DNA of 34,592 nt from Elusimicrobiota bacterium. Lineage in GTDB: Bacteria > Elusimicrobiota > Elusimicrobia > UBA1565 > UBA9628. The notes beneath the pieces were generated by a model, which saw nothing but the letters and a program-made list of their open reading frames with translations, was not told the origin of the DNA and did no database searches. The stretch lies in NCBI GenBank assembly GCA_016209035.1, contig JACQWX010000037.1:1-34592 (forward strand), written 5' to 3'. Positions 13,467-22,275 of the stretch are shown here, in pieces (within the stretch, counting starts at the first letter, position 1; each line of letters starts with the position of its first letter). A program made the translations under genes and the position numbers.

Positions 13467-16319
13467 ATGACGACCGCTCCTGCCAAGGTCTTCCTCTTCA
13501 CGGACATCGAGGGCAGCACCCGGCGCTGGGAGATGCATCCCGCCCGGATGCGCGCGGCCCTCGCCCGCCACGACGGCTTGATGCGCGACGCCATCAGCGC
13601 TCAGGGCGGCCAGGTCTTCAAGACCATCGGGGACGCCTTCTGCGCGGTCTTCGCGAAGGCCGCGGATGCCGCCAAGGCCGCGCAGCGGGCGCTGCGGCGC
13701 GAGCCTTGGGACCTGCCCGAGCCCCTGCGGGTGCGCATGGCTCTGCATGCCGGAGGGGCCGAGGAGCGCGATGGCGACTTCTTCGGCCCGACCCTGAACC
13801 GCGTCGCCCGACTGCTCTGCGCCGGGCACGGCGGCCAGGTCCTGCTCTCCCAGGCCGCACGCGAGGCGCTGGGGGAGGACTTGCCCGCGGGCGTCTCGTT
13901 GCGCGACTTGGGCGAGCGGCGTCTCAAGGACCTCATCCGGCCGGAGCGCGTCTCCCAGTTGCAGGCCCAGGACCTTCCCGCGGATTTCCCGCCCCTCAAG
14001 ACCCTCGACGCCCGCCCCAACAATCTCCCCGCCCAGCCCAATGCGCTCATCGGCCGTCAGAGCGAGCTGGCCGAGCTGCAGGCCCTCCTGCGCCGCCCTG
14101 ACGCGCGGCTCGTCACCTGCACCGGGCCGGGAGGCTCGGGCAAGACGCGCCTGGCCCTGCAGACGGCGGCGGAACTCCTGGATGAGTTCGAGCACGGCGT
14201 CTGCTTCGTGCCGCTGGCCTCCGTCCGCGAGTCCGCGCTGGTCGCCCCGACAACGGCCTCGGCCTTGGGCCTGCAGGAACGGCCCGGCGAGCCGCCGGCC
14301 GCGCGTCTCAAGGAACATCTGCGCGTTCGCCAGACGCTGCTGGTGCTCGACAATTTCGAACAGGTCCTGGATGCCGCGCCGCTCGTCGCCGAGTTGCTGG
14401 CGGCGGGGCCGCGTTTGAGGGTGCTCGTGACCAGCCGGGCTCTGCTGCGCTTGTCCGGCGAACGGAACTTCCCGGTGCCGCCGCTGGCATTGCCGGATTC
14501 CCGCCTGCCGCCTTCTCCGGCGAGCCTGGAGCGCTGCGACTCCACGCGCCTGTTCATGGAGAGGGCCCGCGCGGTCGATCCCGCCTTGGCCGTCACAGCG
14601 GAAAACGCCGGCGCCGTGGCCGATATCTGCATGCGCTTGAACGGCATCCCCCTGGCCATCGAGCTGGCCGCGGCGAGGGTCCGCCTGCTTCCCCCCGAGG
14701 CATTGCGCGCGCGCCTGGTGGACGCCTCCGGCCGGATGGCTTTGGACTTGCTCGGCGGAACGGCCCGCGACCTCCCGGAGCGCCAGAGGACGCTGGCCGC
14801 GGTCATCTCCTGGAGCCACGACCTGCTCGACGTCGCCGAGCAGGGGCTGTTCCGGAGCCTGGGCGTCTTCCTGGGCGGATGCACGCTGGAAGCGGTCGCC
14901 CAGGTGGCGCAGGGAGCCGCCGAGCGCTCGCTGCTCGCGGGCCTGGAATCGCTCATCGACAAAAGCTTGGTCCGTCAGAACGAGCATCAGGGCGAGCCCA
15001 GGTTCTCGATGCTTGACACGATCCGGGAGTTCGCGCTCGCGCAGCTGGAATCCCGAGGAGAGGCCGCCGACTCGCGGCGCCGCCACGGCATGCATTTCCT
15101 GGGGCTGGCCGAGTCCCTGGGCGGGACGGCCGGCGAGGCGCAGGAGTCGTGCTTCGGCCGCCTGGAAACCGAGCACGACAACCTGCGCGAGTCGCTGGCC
15201 TGGGCGCTGGGACAGGGTGATGCCGAGACCGCCCTGCGTATGGGTTGCGCGCTCTGGCGTTTCTGGGAAGTCCGCGGGCACTGGAGCGAAGGCCGCCGCT
15301 GGCTGGAGGCGGCGCTGGCTCTGCCTCCAGCCGCGCCCGGCGCCTGCGCGCCTTCCTTGAGCGCGCAGGCATCGGGCGAAAGGAGAACATCCGCGCCCGG
15401 CCTCCTGCGCGCCGGCGCCCTGCACGGCTTGGGGACGCTCGCCTACGAGCAGGGCGACCTCGAGCGGGCGATCGCCAGCGAGACCGAGGGCCTGGAGATC
15501 GCCCGGCGTCTCGGGGACAAGCGCGCGGCCGCCGCGGCGCTGCTCGGCCTGCACTGGGCGCTGGTCTATCGCGGCGAGTTCGAGCGCGGAGCCGAGGTCT
15601 TCGCAGAGAGCTTGGCCCTGTCCCGGGAACTGGGGGACCGTCGGGGGACCGCCGAGGCCTTGGCTGCGGCGGCCTGGACCTCCTTCGAGCGCGGCGCCCC
15701 CGCCCAGGCCGAAGTCCTTTGCGCGGAGAGCCTGGTGCTCTTCCGGGAGCTGGGCGACAAGGTGAATGTCGCCTGGCTTCTCAACGTCCAGGGGGAGATG
15801 GCGCGTTCCTCGGGCGACGACGCTCGCGCGGGAGCCCTGTATGACGCGAGCATGGCCCTTTCGCGCGAGGCGGGTGACAAGCGCTTCTATGCGGTCACCC
15901 TGGTCAACCGGGGCATCGTGGCCCTGCACCAGGGCGACCTCGCCAGGGCCGAGGCCCATCACCGAGAGGCTCTGCTGCTCAACCGCGAGATGGGCAACAA
16001 GCGCAACATCCCGGTCAGTCTGATGGGCATCGGCGGGGTGGCTGCGGCTCGCGGGGACGGCGCGCGCGCGGCGCGTCTGCTGGCGGCTGCTCAGGGGTCG
16101 CTCGACAAGCAAGGGATAGTGCAGGCTTTCGCGGATCGGGCCGAGCTCGACCGCAGCGTGGCGTCCGTGCGCGGCCTCCTGGGGGCTGATGCGTTCGCCT
16201 CGGCCTGGGCCGCCGGGCTGACCCTGACCCTCGACGAAGCCATGGATTGCGCTTTGGAGGCCGTCTCGCCTCCGGCCGCTGGTCCGGTCAAAACCAGTCG
16301 CGTGGAGCCAAATGGATAA
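13467..16319 (+). CDS. Class III nucleotidyl cyclase, NB-ARC ATPase and TPR signalling protein
   Basis: A 950-residue cytoplasmic protein in three parts. Residues 5-170 are a class III adenylate/guanylate cyclase domain, with metal aspartates in FTDIEGST (Asp13) and KTIGDAF (Asp56) and the transition-state pair Asn111 and Arg115 in TLNRVARLL; these are intact. Residues about 190-480 are a STAND/NB-ARC ATPase with Walker A GPGGSGKT (220-227), LLVLDNFEQ as Walker B, and GIPLAIELAAARV. Residues about 560-920 are TPR-like helical repeats, several with LGDKR or GDLERA-type units. Such proteins use ATP-driven switching and TPR ligand binding to control cAMP synthesis. The start codon lies 22 bp after the DUF4440-like remnant. 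A decayed duplicate of this unit lies at 17218-17440. The stop codon is inside a sequence resembling a MITE end (16301-16324). Confidence 0.9.
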   Translation: MTTAPAKVFLFTDIEGSTRRWEMHPARMRAALARHDGLMRDAISAQGGQVFKTIGDAFCAVFAKAADAAKAAQRALRREPWDLPEPLRVRMALHAGGAEERDGDFFGPTLNRVARLLCAGHGGQVLLSQAAREALGEDLPAGVSLRDLGERRLKDLIRPERVSQLQAQDLPADFPPLKTLDARPNNLPAQPNALIGRQSELAELQALLRRPDARLVTCTGPGGSGKTRLALQTAAELLDEFEHGVCFVPLASVRESALVAPTTASALGLQERPGEPPAARLKEHLRVRQTLLVLDNFEQVLDAAPLVAELLAAGPRLRVLVTSRALLRLSGERNFPVPPLALPDSRLPPSPASLERCDSTRLFMERARAVDPALAVTAENAGAVADICMRLNGIPLAIELAAARVRLLPPEALRARLVDASGRMALDLLGGTARDLPERQRTLAAVISWSHDLLDVAEQGLFRSLGVFLGGCTLEAVAQVAQGAAERSLLAGLESLIDKSLVRQNEHQGEPRFSMLDTIREFALAQLESRGEAADSRRRHGMHFLGLAESLGGTAGEAQESCFGRLETEHDNLRESLAWALGQGDAETALRMGCALWRFWEVRGHWSEGRRWLEAALALPPAAPGACAPSLSAQASGERRTSAPGLLRAGALHGLGTLAYEQGDLERAIASETEGLEIARRLGDKRAAAAALLGLHWALVYRGEFERGAEVFAESLALSRELGDRRGTAEALAAAAWTSFERGAPAQAEVLCAESLVLFRELGDKVNVAWLLNVQGEMARSSGDDARAGALYDASMALSREAGDKRFYAVTLVNRGIVALHQGDLARAEAHHREALLLNREMGNKRNIPVSLMGIGGVAAARGDGARAARLLAAAQGSLDKQGIVQAFADRAELDRSVASVRGLLGADAFASAWAAGLTLTLDEAMDCALEAVSPPAAGPVKTSRVEPNG

Positions 16320-16324
16320 GCATA
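16301..16324 (+). repeat. Solo copy resembling the MITE terminal repeat
   Basis: These 24 bases match the right terminal repeat of the element at 9647-9790 at 20 of 24 positions, including an unbroken final run TGGATAAGCATA. They contain the cyclase stop codon. No matching opposite end is visible nearby, so this would be a leftover end or a chance match. Confidence 0.35.
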
Positions 16325-16347
16325 TGGGTTATAATGAGGGACAATCG

Positions 16348-17097
16348 GTGAAAAGCAGAAATGACGGGCCGGTGATTGAGCTGAGGGTCATCGAGGTGGC
16401 GGCAGAGCGGTTGACCGATGAATCCCTTCCGATTGCGGGAATCAGGATGGGACCGCGGCAGATCGATCCGCGGAAGTTCGCGGCGCTCGGAAGACTGGTG
16501 GAACGGTTCAATTCCGACGAAGATCCGGTGATCACGGAGGTATTCGGTCCTCTGCATGGCGGGAGGAAGTTCTCGGTCCAGATCGTGGCGACTTCCGGGA
16601 TTCCCGCGCCATACGATGCGTGGACCGCGACCTATCGTGGATGTCTTACGATGTTCTTCAACCTGAGCGAATGGACCGAAGCTGATTTGGATCGCTCCGG
16701 GTTCGGAGTGTTGAAGCACGAGGTGACGCACGTGTTGCTGGAGCCTCTCCTCAGGAAGTCCAAGACGCCGGATGATGTCGAATTGCTGGACTCAATCGTG
16801 ATGGATGAGGGGATTGCGCACTTCATCGGATGCCCCGACCGTTCCTCTCTTCTAAAGGAGAAGGCCGCGAGATGGGAAACGGCGGAGCAGGAATTGGAGA
16901 AGGCGTATGCCGGCCTGAATGACGGTCGGCTGCCCCGGGAACGGAAGGCAGCCCTCTTGAGACGCGCGAATACAGGAAGTTTCTGGGACAAGTACGGCTC
17001 GATCAGCGGCATGTTTCGAGCCGCCAAGCTGTACAAGATCAAGGGCGCCGATGGCCTGATCGAAGCCATCCGAACGTCGAAACTTCCTCGGCCGTGA
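16348..17097 (+). CDS. Putative zinc-dependent peptidase (gluzincin-like HExxH protein)
   Basis: A 249-residue protein with the metal motif HEVTH at residues 124-128 and a second acidic motif DEGIAHF (Glu154 about 30 residues on), the layout of gluzincin-type metallopeptidases (two His plus a downstream Glu). No signal peptide is visible, so it is probably cytoplasmic. I favour the GTG at 16348, which has TGAGGGA seven bases upstream; in-frame ATGs at 16312 and 16324 lie in or at the MITE-like end. The gene sits between the two copies of the duplicated DUF4440-like/cyclase unit and its codon use is slightly less GC-rich than its neighbours. Substrate unknown. Confidence 0.7.
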   Translation: MKSRNDGPVIELRVIEVAAERLTDESLPIAGIRMGPRQIDPRKFAALGRLVERFNSDEDPVITEVFGPLHGGRKFSVQIVATSGIPAPYDAWTATYRGCLTMFFNLSEWTEADLDRSGFGVLKHEVTHVLLEPLLRKSKTPDDVELLDSIVMDEGIAHFIGCPDRSSLLKEKAARWETAEQELEKAYAGLNDGRLPRERKAALLRRANTGSFWDKYGSISGMFRAAKLYKIKGADGLIEAIRTSKLPRP

Positions 17098-17217
17098 AGG
17101 GAGACGAAGGGTTGGGGAAGAGGTTTCATCGACGAGGTCGAAGATGCCGCGGAAGGCATGCCCGATTGGGTTTCTGAGAGGACAGCGGGAGAATCCCAAA
17201 AGGCGAGGACAACACAC

Positions 17218-17376
17218 ATGACCGAGGTATTGAGGGAAGATGTCGTCTCCGAGATCGTGGCCCGGGAACGGAAAGCCTTGGATCGTTGGGGCAGCGGCGA
17301 CCCGGGAGGGTTCGTCGAATTGAGCGCTCCCGAAGTCACCTACTGCGAGCAGAACAACCACATGGGGACGGGATAA
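17218..17376 (+). pseudogene. Truncated SnoaL/DUF4440-like gene (copy 2)
   Basis: From ATG 17218 the frame reads MTEVLREDVVSEIVARE, then RKALDRWGSGDPGGFVELSA and PEVTY, typical of the first 40 residues of SnoaL/DUF4440-like proteins. It then ends abruptly in CEQNNHMGTG and a stop. Family members continue about 90 residues further. The tail of about 33 bases is shared with copy 1 (13412-13444), so the truncation predates the duplication. Confidence 0.65.
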
Positions 17377-17440
17377 AGGTCTTCCTCCCCTCAAGACCCT
17401 CAACGAAGCCATAGATTTTGCTTTGGAGGCCGTCTCGCCT
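17376..17440 (+). pseudogene. Collapsed remnant of a second cyclase gene
   Basis: Three pieces of the cyclase at 13467-16319 are joined here: AAGGTCTTCCTC (as 13485-13496), CCCCTCAAGACCCTC (as 13992-14006), and ACGAAGCC...GTCTCGCCT (as 16233-16271, 34-35 of 38 bases identical). The middle and end pieces join at an 11-base sequence, GACCCTCGACG, that occurs twice in the intact gene (14000-14010 and 16226-16236). More than 95% of the gene is missing. Confidence 0.75.
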
Positions 17441-17457
17441 TGCGCCCGTCCCCCCCC

Positions 17458-17486
17458 TTGACGGCGGGGCGCATCCGGGCTATAAT
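17458..17486 (+). promoter_or_regulatory. Sigma-70-type promoter of the arsR-rnd operon
   Basis: TTGACG (17458-17463), a 17-base spacer and a perfect TATAAT (17481-17486) lie 41 bases before the ArsR start codon. Confidence 0.75.
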
Positions 17487-17489
17487 ATA

Positions 17490-17507
17490 GTTGCGCAGTA
17501 TCGCAAC
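17490..17507. promoter_or_regulatory. Inverted repeat operator of the ArsR-family regulator
   Basis: GTTGCG-CAGTAT-CGCAAC covers the predicted transcription start, four bases after the -10 box. This is the usual place for an ArsR-family repressor site. Autoregulation is inferred. Confidence 0.6.
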
Positions 17508-17527
17508 AACAGCAACCAGGAGGCCCG

Positions 17528-17875
17528 ATGGCGAGGAAGGAAGCCGAAAGGCTCGTCTACGAGATGCACGCGCAGGTCTGCTCCGTGTTGTCCAACGCCA
17601 AACGCCTTGAGATCATCAACCTGCTCCGTGAGGGCGAAAAGACCGCCGGCGACTTGACCAAGGAGATGGGAATCCCCAAGACCAACGTTTCCCAGCAGCT
17701 GACCATTCTGCGGGACAAGGGGATCCTGACGGCGCGCCGCGAGGGCCAGCGCATCTTCTACCGACTGGCATTCCCCAAGATGCTCAAGGCTTACGACCTG
17801 CTGAGGCAGGTGCTCATCGAGCGCCTGCAGGAGCAGGGGGACGCGGCGGCCCGGATGCGGGAGAGGCTGCCGTGA
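17528..17875 (+). CDS. ArsR/SmtB-family transcription regulator
   Basis: A 115-residue winged-helix protein: VLSNAKRLEIINLLREGEKTAGDLTKEMG, recognition helix IPKTNVSQQLTILRDKGIL, wing RREGQRIFYRL. The metal-binding ELCVCDL motif is absent (AGDLTKE at that position), so it may sense something other than thiophilic metals; one cysteine (Cys19) is near the N-terminus. An AGGAGG ribosome binding site precedes the ATG. Its stop overlaps the GTG of the exporter gene (17872-17875), so it is the first gene of an ArsR-RND-LolA-porin operon and probably represses it. Confidence 0.92.
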   Translation: MARKEAERLVYEMHAQVCSVLSNAKRLEIINLLREGEKTAGDLTKEMGIPKTNVSQQLTILRDKGILTARREGQRIFYRLAFPKMLKAYDLLRQVLIERLQEQGDAAARMRERLP

Positions 17876-20199
17876 ATCGGCTGCGGAGCTTCTCTCTGGT
17901 CGAGTTCTCCGTCGAGCACCCGCGTTGGGTCGTGTTCCTGACGGTTCTCATCACCTTGGGGTTCCTGACCCGGTTTCCCAAGGTCCGCACGGACACCGAT
18001 CCCAAGAACATGCTTCCGCCCACCGCGGAGGTCCGGGTCTCGAATGACGCCGTGGAGAGGTCCTTCGGCCTCTATGAGGACATGATCGTGGTCGGAATCG
18101 CGAACAAGTCCGGCATCCTCAACGACGGCACGCTGGGAAAGATCAAGAGGATCAGCGACGGGATTCTTCGGACCCCGGGGGTGGCCGCCAGGGACGTGGC
18201 GGGCTTCACCACGATCGACAATGTCACGGCCGAGGGGGGAATGCTCAGGGTGGGGCCTCTGATGGCCGAGGCGCCTCAAGGCGACCGGGAGATGGAGGCG
18301 CTGCGAAAGCAGCTTTTCGAGAACCCCATGTTCGTCGGCCGCATCATCTCGCGAGACGGGAAGACGGCGGCGATCTACGTTCCCCTCGAGAAGGGAGCCA
18401 GCGGCATGGCCGTCGCCGGCAAGATCCGGGAGATCGTCGGGCGGGAAGGCGGCCCGGAGAGCTACTACGTGGCCGGCGACCCCGTGGCCCGGGACACCTT
18501 CGGCGCGGAGATGTTCAGGCTGATGGCGGTTTTCGCCCCCCTGGCCGGCTTGGTCATGTTCGCGGTCCGGTATCTGATGTTCGGCGATCTCTTCCTCTCC
18601 GCTGCCCTCATGATGGACGCCATGATCGCGATCATTTGGAGCATGGGATTCCTGATCGGGTTGGGCTTTCCCATCCACATCATGAGCTCCATGGCCCCGG
18701 TCTTCTTGATGGCCATCGCCACGGACAGCATCCACATCTTCAACGAGTTCTACTTCCGCTGCAAAGAGGAGCGGGACAAGAAGGCCGCCATCCTCAAGAC
18801 CATGAAGGCGGTGGGGCGGCCGGTGCGCTACACGGCGCTGGCCACGACGGCCGGTTTTGCGGTCCTGCTGTTCATGAACATCATCCCGGTCAAGGTCTTC
18901 GGCGGCCTCGTGGCTTTCGGGACCATCCTGCTGAGGATATTGAGCTTCAGTTTCGTCCCCGCGATGTTCACCTTCGTCAAGGAGGAAAGCATCCTGAAGG
19001 CCTCGCAGGGCGAGGAAATCGAGTCCAGCCGCGTCTCGCGGCTTCTCGGACGCCTCGCGGGCTTGGGGGCGCGCAGGCCCTGGGCCGTGGCGCTGACGGG
19101 CCTTGCCCTCTTCGCGGCGGCGGTTGTCGGCACGACCCGCATCGCGGTCAACAACAACATGGTGGAGTGGTTCAAGGAATCCAGCGAGGTGCGCACGGCC
19201 GACCGCGTCATGAACGAGGCGCTCGGCGGGACGTCGCTTGGATATCTCGTCGCCGGCTCCGATGGGAAGGAAGAAGAGTTCATCAAGACGCCGGAGGCCC
19301 TGCGATATGTCGAGGGGCTTCAGCGCGCCTTGGAAAGCCTTCCGTACGTAGGCAAGACGACCTCGGTCGTGGACTACGTCAAGCGGATCAACCGCGTCCT
19401 GCACAAGGACGACCCGGCCTACGAAAAGGTCCCCGATTCCAAGGAGCTCGTCGGGCAGTACCTCTTCCTTTTCTCCATGTCCGCCAAGCCTTCGGACCTT
19501 GACAATGTCGTGGACCCTTCCTTTAAGAAAGCCAACGTGTGGGTCCAGCTGAAGACCTGGGACGCCAAGGCCATGAGGGGCGTGATCGAGGCCGCCCGCG
19601 CGTACCAGCGGGGCAATCCCCTCCCCATGGAGATCAGACCAGCCGGCGTCGCTTACTTCAATCTGGTCTGGAACGACATGGTGCTGTGGGACATGATCAA
19701 GGGCTTCCTTTTGGCCATGGTCGTCATCTTCGCCATCCTGGCCGTCAACTTCCGGTCGCCCAAGTGGGCCCTGGTGGGCTACGTCCCCCTCCTTTTCACC
19801 GTCGTCCTGATCTATGGAGCCGTGGGGTTCATGGGCAAGGACTTCGACATGCCCATCTCGGTTCTGTCGTGCCTCTCGCTGGGGATGGCGGTGGATTTCG
19901 CCATCCATTTCATCAACAGGTTCCGGTCTCGACTCGCTGAAGGCCGCGCCGCGCCCGCTATCGAGGAAGCCATCGTCTGGACCGCGGCGCGTCCCGGGAA
20001 GGGCATCCTGCGCAACGCCGTTCTTTTCGCCGCGGCCTTCTCCGTGATGCTTTTCGCGCCGTTGACCCCGTACGTCACGGTGGGGGCCTTCATCGTGAGC
20101 ATGATGCTCCTGAGCGCGACCCTTTGCATCGTCTACATACCCGCTCTGATCGTGCTTTTGAGAAAATGGCTGTTTGCCGCAGGGGAGACTCCAACATGA
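17872..20199 (+). CDS. RND-superfamily exporter (MMPL/HpnN-like)
   Basis: A 775-residue inner-membrane protein with two homologous halves. Each half has one membrane helix, a large periplasmic loop and a bundle of five or six helices. The second half carries the RND signature LSLGMAVDFAIHFINRFR. It is shorter than tripartite drug pumps (about 1,000 residues) and matches the MMPL/hopanoid- or lipid-exporter class. The start is GTG at 17872, overlapping the ArsR stop. It is followed without a gap (ATGA, 20196-20199) by a LolA-like periplasmic protein and then an outer-membrane barrel, suggesting lipid or lipoprotein-like cargo moved from inner to outer membrane. Cargo is not determined. Confidence 0.9.
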   Translation: MNRLRSFSLVEFSVEHPRWVVFLTVLITLGFLTRFPKVRTDTDPKNMLPPTAEVRVSNDAVERSFGLYEDMIVVGIANKSGILNDGTLGKIKRISDGILRTPGVAARDVAGFTTIDNVTAEGGMLRVGPLMAEAPQGDREMEALRKQLFENPMFVGRIISRDGKTAAIYVPLEKGASGMAVAGKIREIVGREGGPESYYVAGDPVARDTFGAEMFRLMAVFAPLAGLVMFAVRYLMFGDLFLSAALMMDAMIAIIWSMGFLIGLGFPIHIMSSMAPVFLMAIATDSIHIFNEFYFRCKEERDKKAAILKTMKAVGRPVRYTALATTAGFAVLLFMNIIPVKVFGGLVAFGTILLRILSFSFVPAMFTFVKEESILKASQGEEIESSRVSRLLGRLAGLGARRPWAVALTGLALFAAAVVGTTRIAVNNNMVEWFKESSEVRTADRVMNEALGGTSLGYLVAGSDGKEEEFIKTPEALRYVEGLQRALESLPYVGKTTSVVDYVKRINRVLHKDDPAYEKVPDSKELVGQYLFLFSMSAKPSDLDNVVDPSFKKANVWVQLKTWDAKAMRGVIEAARAYQRGNPLPMEIRPAGVAYFNLVWNDMVLWDMIKGFLLAMVVIFAILAVNFRSPKWALVGYVPLLFTVVLIYGAVGFMGKDFDMPISVLSCLSLGMAVDFAIHFINRFRSRLAEGRAAPAIEEAIVWTAARPGKGILRNAVLFAAAFSVMLFAPLTPYVTVGAFIVSMMLLSATLCIVYIPALIVLLRKWLFAAGETPT

Positions 20200-21002
20200 C
20201 CAAACTCGCGTTCAAGACGATCGTCGCCGCGGCGGCCCTGGCGTTGACCGCCGCGGCGCCTTCCAATGCCCAGAAAGCGGATCCTGCCGGGATCGTGCGC
20301 AAGATGCACCAGGCCTTCTTCTACCAGGGAGAGAGCTTCCGGGCCCGGGTCAAGATGACCCTCACCGACGCCTCGGGGAGCGAGCGTCTCCGGGAGTTGA
20401 CCATGCTGCGCGTCAACATGCCCAAAAGAGGGGACCAGCGGTACTTCATGTACTTCCACGCTCCCGGGGATGTCCGCCGCATGGCGTTCCTCGTCTACAA
20501 ATATCCCGCCAAGGAGTCCGACCGGTGGCTCTTCATCCCGGCCTTGAGCCTCGTCCAGCGCATCGCGGCCAAAGACGCGCAGTCGAGCTTCGTAGGCTCC
20601 GACTTCAGCTACGAGGACGTCTCGGGCAGGGACGTGGAGGCCGACGAGCACAAGCTCCTGCGGGAGGAGGAGCACGGCGGCAAGCCCTGCTACGTGATCG
20701 AGAGCGTGCCCAAGGGCTCCGCCTCCTACAAGAGAGAACTCTCCTGGATCGACAAGGCGGCCTTCCTTCCCCTCAAGGAGGAGTATTACGACGTGCAGGA
20801 CCAGCTCTTCAAGGAGTTCACGGGGGAGGAGATCAAGGAGGTCGACGGCGTGCCGACCGCCATGAAGCGCACCATGAAAAGCGTCAAGACGGGCCACAGG
20901 ACGGTGGTCGAGTTCAGCGAGGTCAAGTACCATCTCGGGCTCAAGGCCGAGGAGTTCGGCGAGCGGGCGCTGAGAAACCCACCCGGGAGCTGGCTCAAAT
21001 AG
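20196..21002 (+). CDS. LolA-like periplasmic outer-membrane lipoprotein-sorting protein
   Basis: A 268-residue protein with a signal peptide (cleavage near SNAQ, residue 25) and the half-barrel pattern of outer-membrane lipoprotein-sorting proteins: MTLTDASGSERLRELTMLR, FMYFHAPGDVRRMAFLVY, RWLFIPALSLVQRI. These proteins hold hydrophobic cargo and commonly follow MMPL-type exporters. The ATG overlaps the exporter stop, so the two are coupled. It likely accepts cargo from the RND protein in the periplasm. Confidence 0.9.
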   Translation: MTKLAFKTIVAAAALALTAAAPSNAQKADPAGIVRKMHQAFFYQGESFRARVKMTLTDASGSERLRELTMLRVNMPKRGDQRYFMYFHAPGDVRRMAFLVYKYPAKESDRWLFIPALSLVQRIAAKDAQSSFVGSDFSYEDVSGRDVEADEHKLLREEEHGGKPCYVIESVPKGSASYKRELSWIDKAAFLPLKEEYYDVQDQLFKEFTGEEIKEVDGVPTAMKRTMKSVKTGHRTVVEFSEVKYHLGLKAEEFGERALRNPPGSWLK

Positions 21003-21005
21003 GCG

Positions 21006-22259
21006 ATGGGACGCGCCTGGGTTCTGGCGATTCTTTTCTTGGCTCCAGGCCGCCCGGCTTTTGGCGGCGGCCTGGAGTGGCACGGTTTCGTGCAGGCCGA
21101 CTACGCCTCCCGGCTGGGCACGACAAGGCGGGATAAACTCGGGTCAGGAGACTTCCTTCTGGGCGAGGAGAGGCTCCAACTTCAGCTCTCCGGGTCAGCC
21201 CCCAAAGGCGGGGTGGGCTATTTCGCCAAGGCGGACTTCTTCCGCGACGAGGTGGACAGCCGGGCGGATGTGGACGTGCGCGAGGCCTATCTGAGCTACG
21301 GCAAGGGCCCCGTGGATATCAGGGCGGGCCGGCAGATTCACACCTGGGGTGTGGGAGACCTCCTCTTCATCAACGACCTCTTTCCAAAGAACTACGTAGC
21401 GCTTTTCTCCGGCAGACCCATGGAATACCTGAAGACCGGGGTGGGCAGCCTCAAGACGAGTCTCTACTCGGACCAACTATCATTGGACCTTGTTGCGATC
21501 CCGTTTTTCGAGCCGGACCGGCTTCCCACCAGCAGCCGGTTTCTTGTCTTCGACCCTTTCCAGCAGGTGACGAACCGAGTGGACTCCAGGCCGCGCCATG
21601 ACCTGGGAAACACGGAACTCGCCGCAAGGCTCTACCGCCCTATCCTGGGCTTCGACGCGGCGCTCTACGCCTACCGCGGCTTCTTCCGGACCCCTTACAT
21701 GGAACCGGACTCCATGACGGCCCCGACAAAGCTCACGATGGTCTACCCCAGGCTCTCCGCCTACGGAGCCAGCATCCAAGGGAATGCCGCAGGCGGGGTT
21801 CTGAGCCTGGAAGCCGGCTTCTACGATTCCAGGCAGGACCGAGCGGACGCCGACTCCGTGATTCCCAACTCGCAAACCAGATTCCTCGCAGGCTACCAGC
21901 GCTCCCCGTGGACGGATTTTACGGCCGGCCTGCAGTACTACGGCGAGTACATGCACCGCTACGACCGCTACGAGGCAAGCCTTCCCGCCGGATTTCCGAA
22001 ACAGGACCGGCTGCGCCAACTGCTGACGCTAAGGCTCACGCAGCTCTTGAAGTATCAGGCATGGAGGCTTTCCCTGTTCTCCTTTTGGAGTCCCACGGAC
22101 CAGGACTTCTATCTCATCCCCGAGGCGGCCTGGCGCGTGACCGACGAGCTCACAGCGACCGTGGGAGCGAACGTGTTCGGGGGAGCCAGGAGCACCACCT
22201 TCCTCGGGCAGTTGGACAAGAACGACAATCTCTACCTCGCCATGCGCTACGAATTCTGA
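21006..22259 (+). CDS. Outer-membrane beta-barrel protein (DUF1302-like)
   Basis: A 417-residue protein with a signal peptide (MGRAWVLAILFLAPGRPAFG) and alternating beta-strand pattern throughout, ending in YEF. A C-terminal aromatic residue is the insertion signal of outer-membrane barrels. The motif RAGRQIHTWGVGDLLFINDLFPKN is typical of porin-like proteins that accompany MMPL/LolA-like operons. It starts three bases after the LolA-like stop. It is likely the outer-membrane end of the pathway, and shows that the host is diderm. Confidence 0.85.
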   Translation: MGRAWVLAILFLAPGRPAFGGGLEWHGFVQADYASRLGTTRRDKLGSGDFLLGEERLQLQLSGSAPKGGVGYFAKADFFRDEVDSRADVDVREAYLSYGKGPVDIRAGRQIHTWGVGDLLFINDLFPKNYVALFSGRPMEYLKTGVGSLKTSLYSDQLSLDLVAIPFFEPDRLPTSSRFLVFDPFQQVTNRVDSRPRHDLGNTELAARLYRPILGFDAALYAYRGFFRTPYMEPDSMTAPTKLTMVYPRLSAYGASIQGNAAGGVLSLEAGFYDSRQDRADADSVIPNSQTRFLAGYQRSPWTDFTAGLQYYGEYMHRYDRYEASLPAGFPKQDRLRQLLTLRLTQLLKYQAWRLSLFSFWSPTDQDFYLIPEAAWRVTDELTATVGANVFGGARSTTFLGQLDKNDNLYLAMRYEF

Positions 22260-22275
22260 TCGGAGGAAAGAACCT

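Noticed and set aside
13113..16112. A 999-codon minus-strand open frame
   Set aside because: Antisense to the cyclase gene, which has intact catalytic, Walker and TPR motifs.
16330..16335. TATAAT as a promoter for the peptidase gene
   Set aside because: No -35 match at 16-18 bases upstream, and it would put the start site almost at the GTG codon with the ribosome binding site upstream of the transcript.
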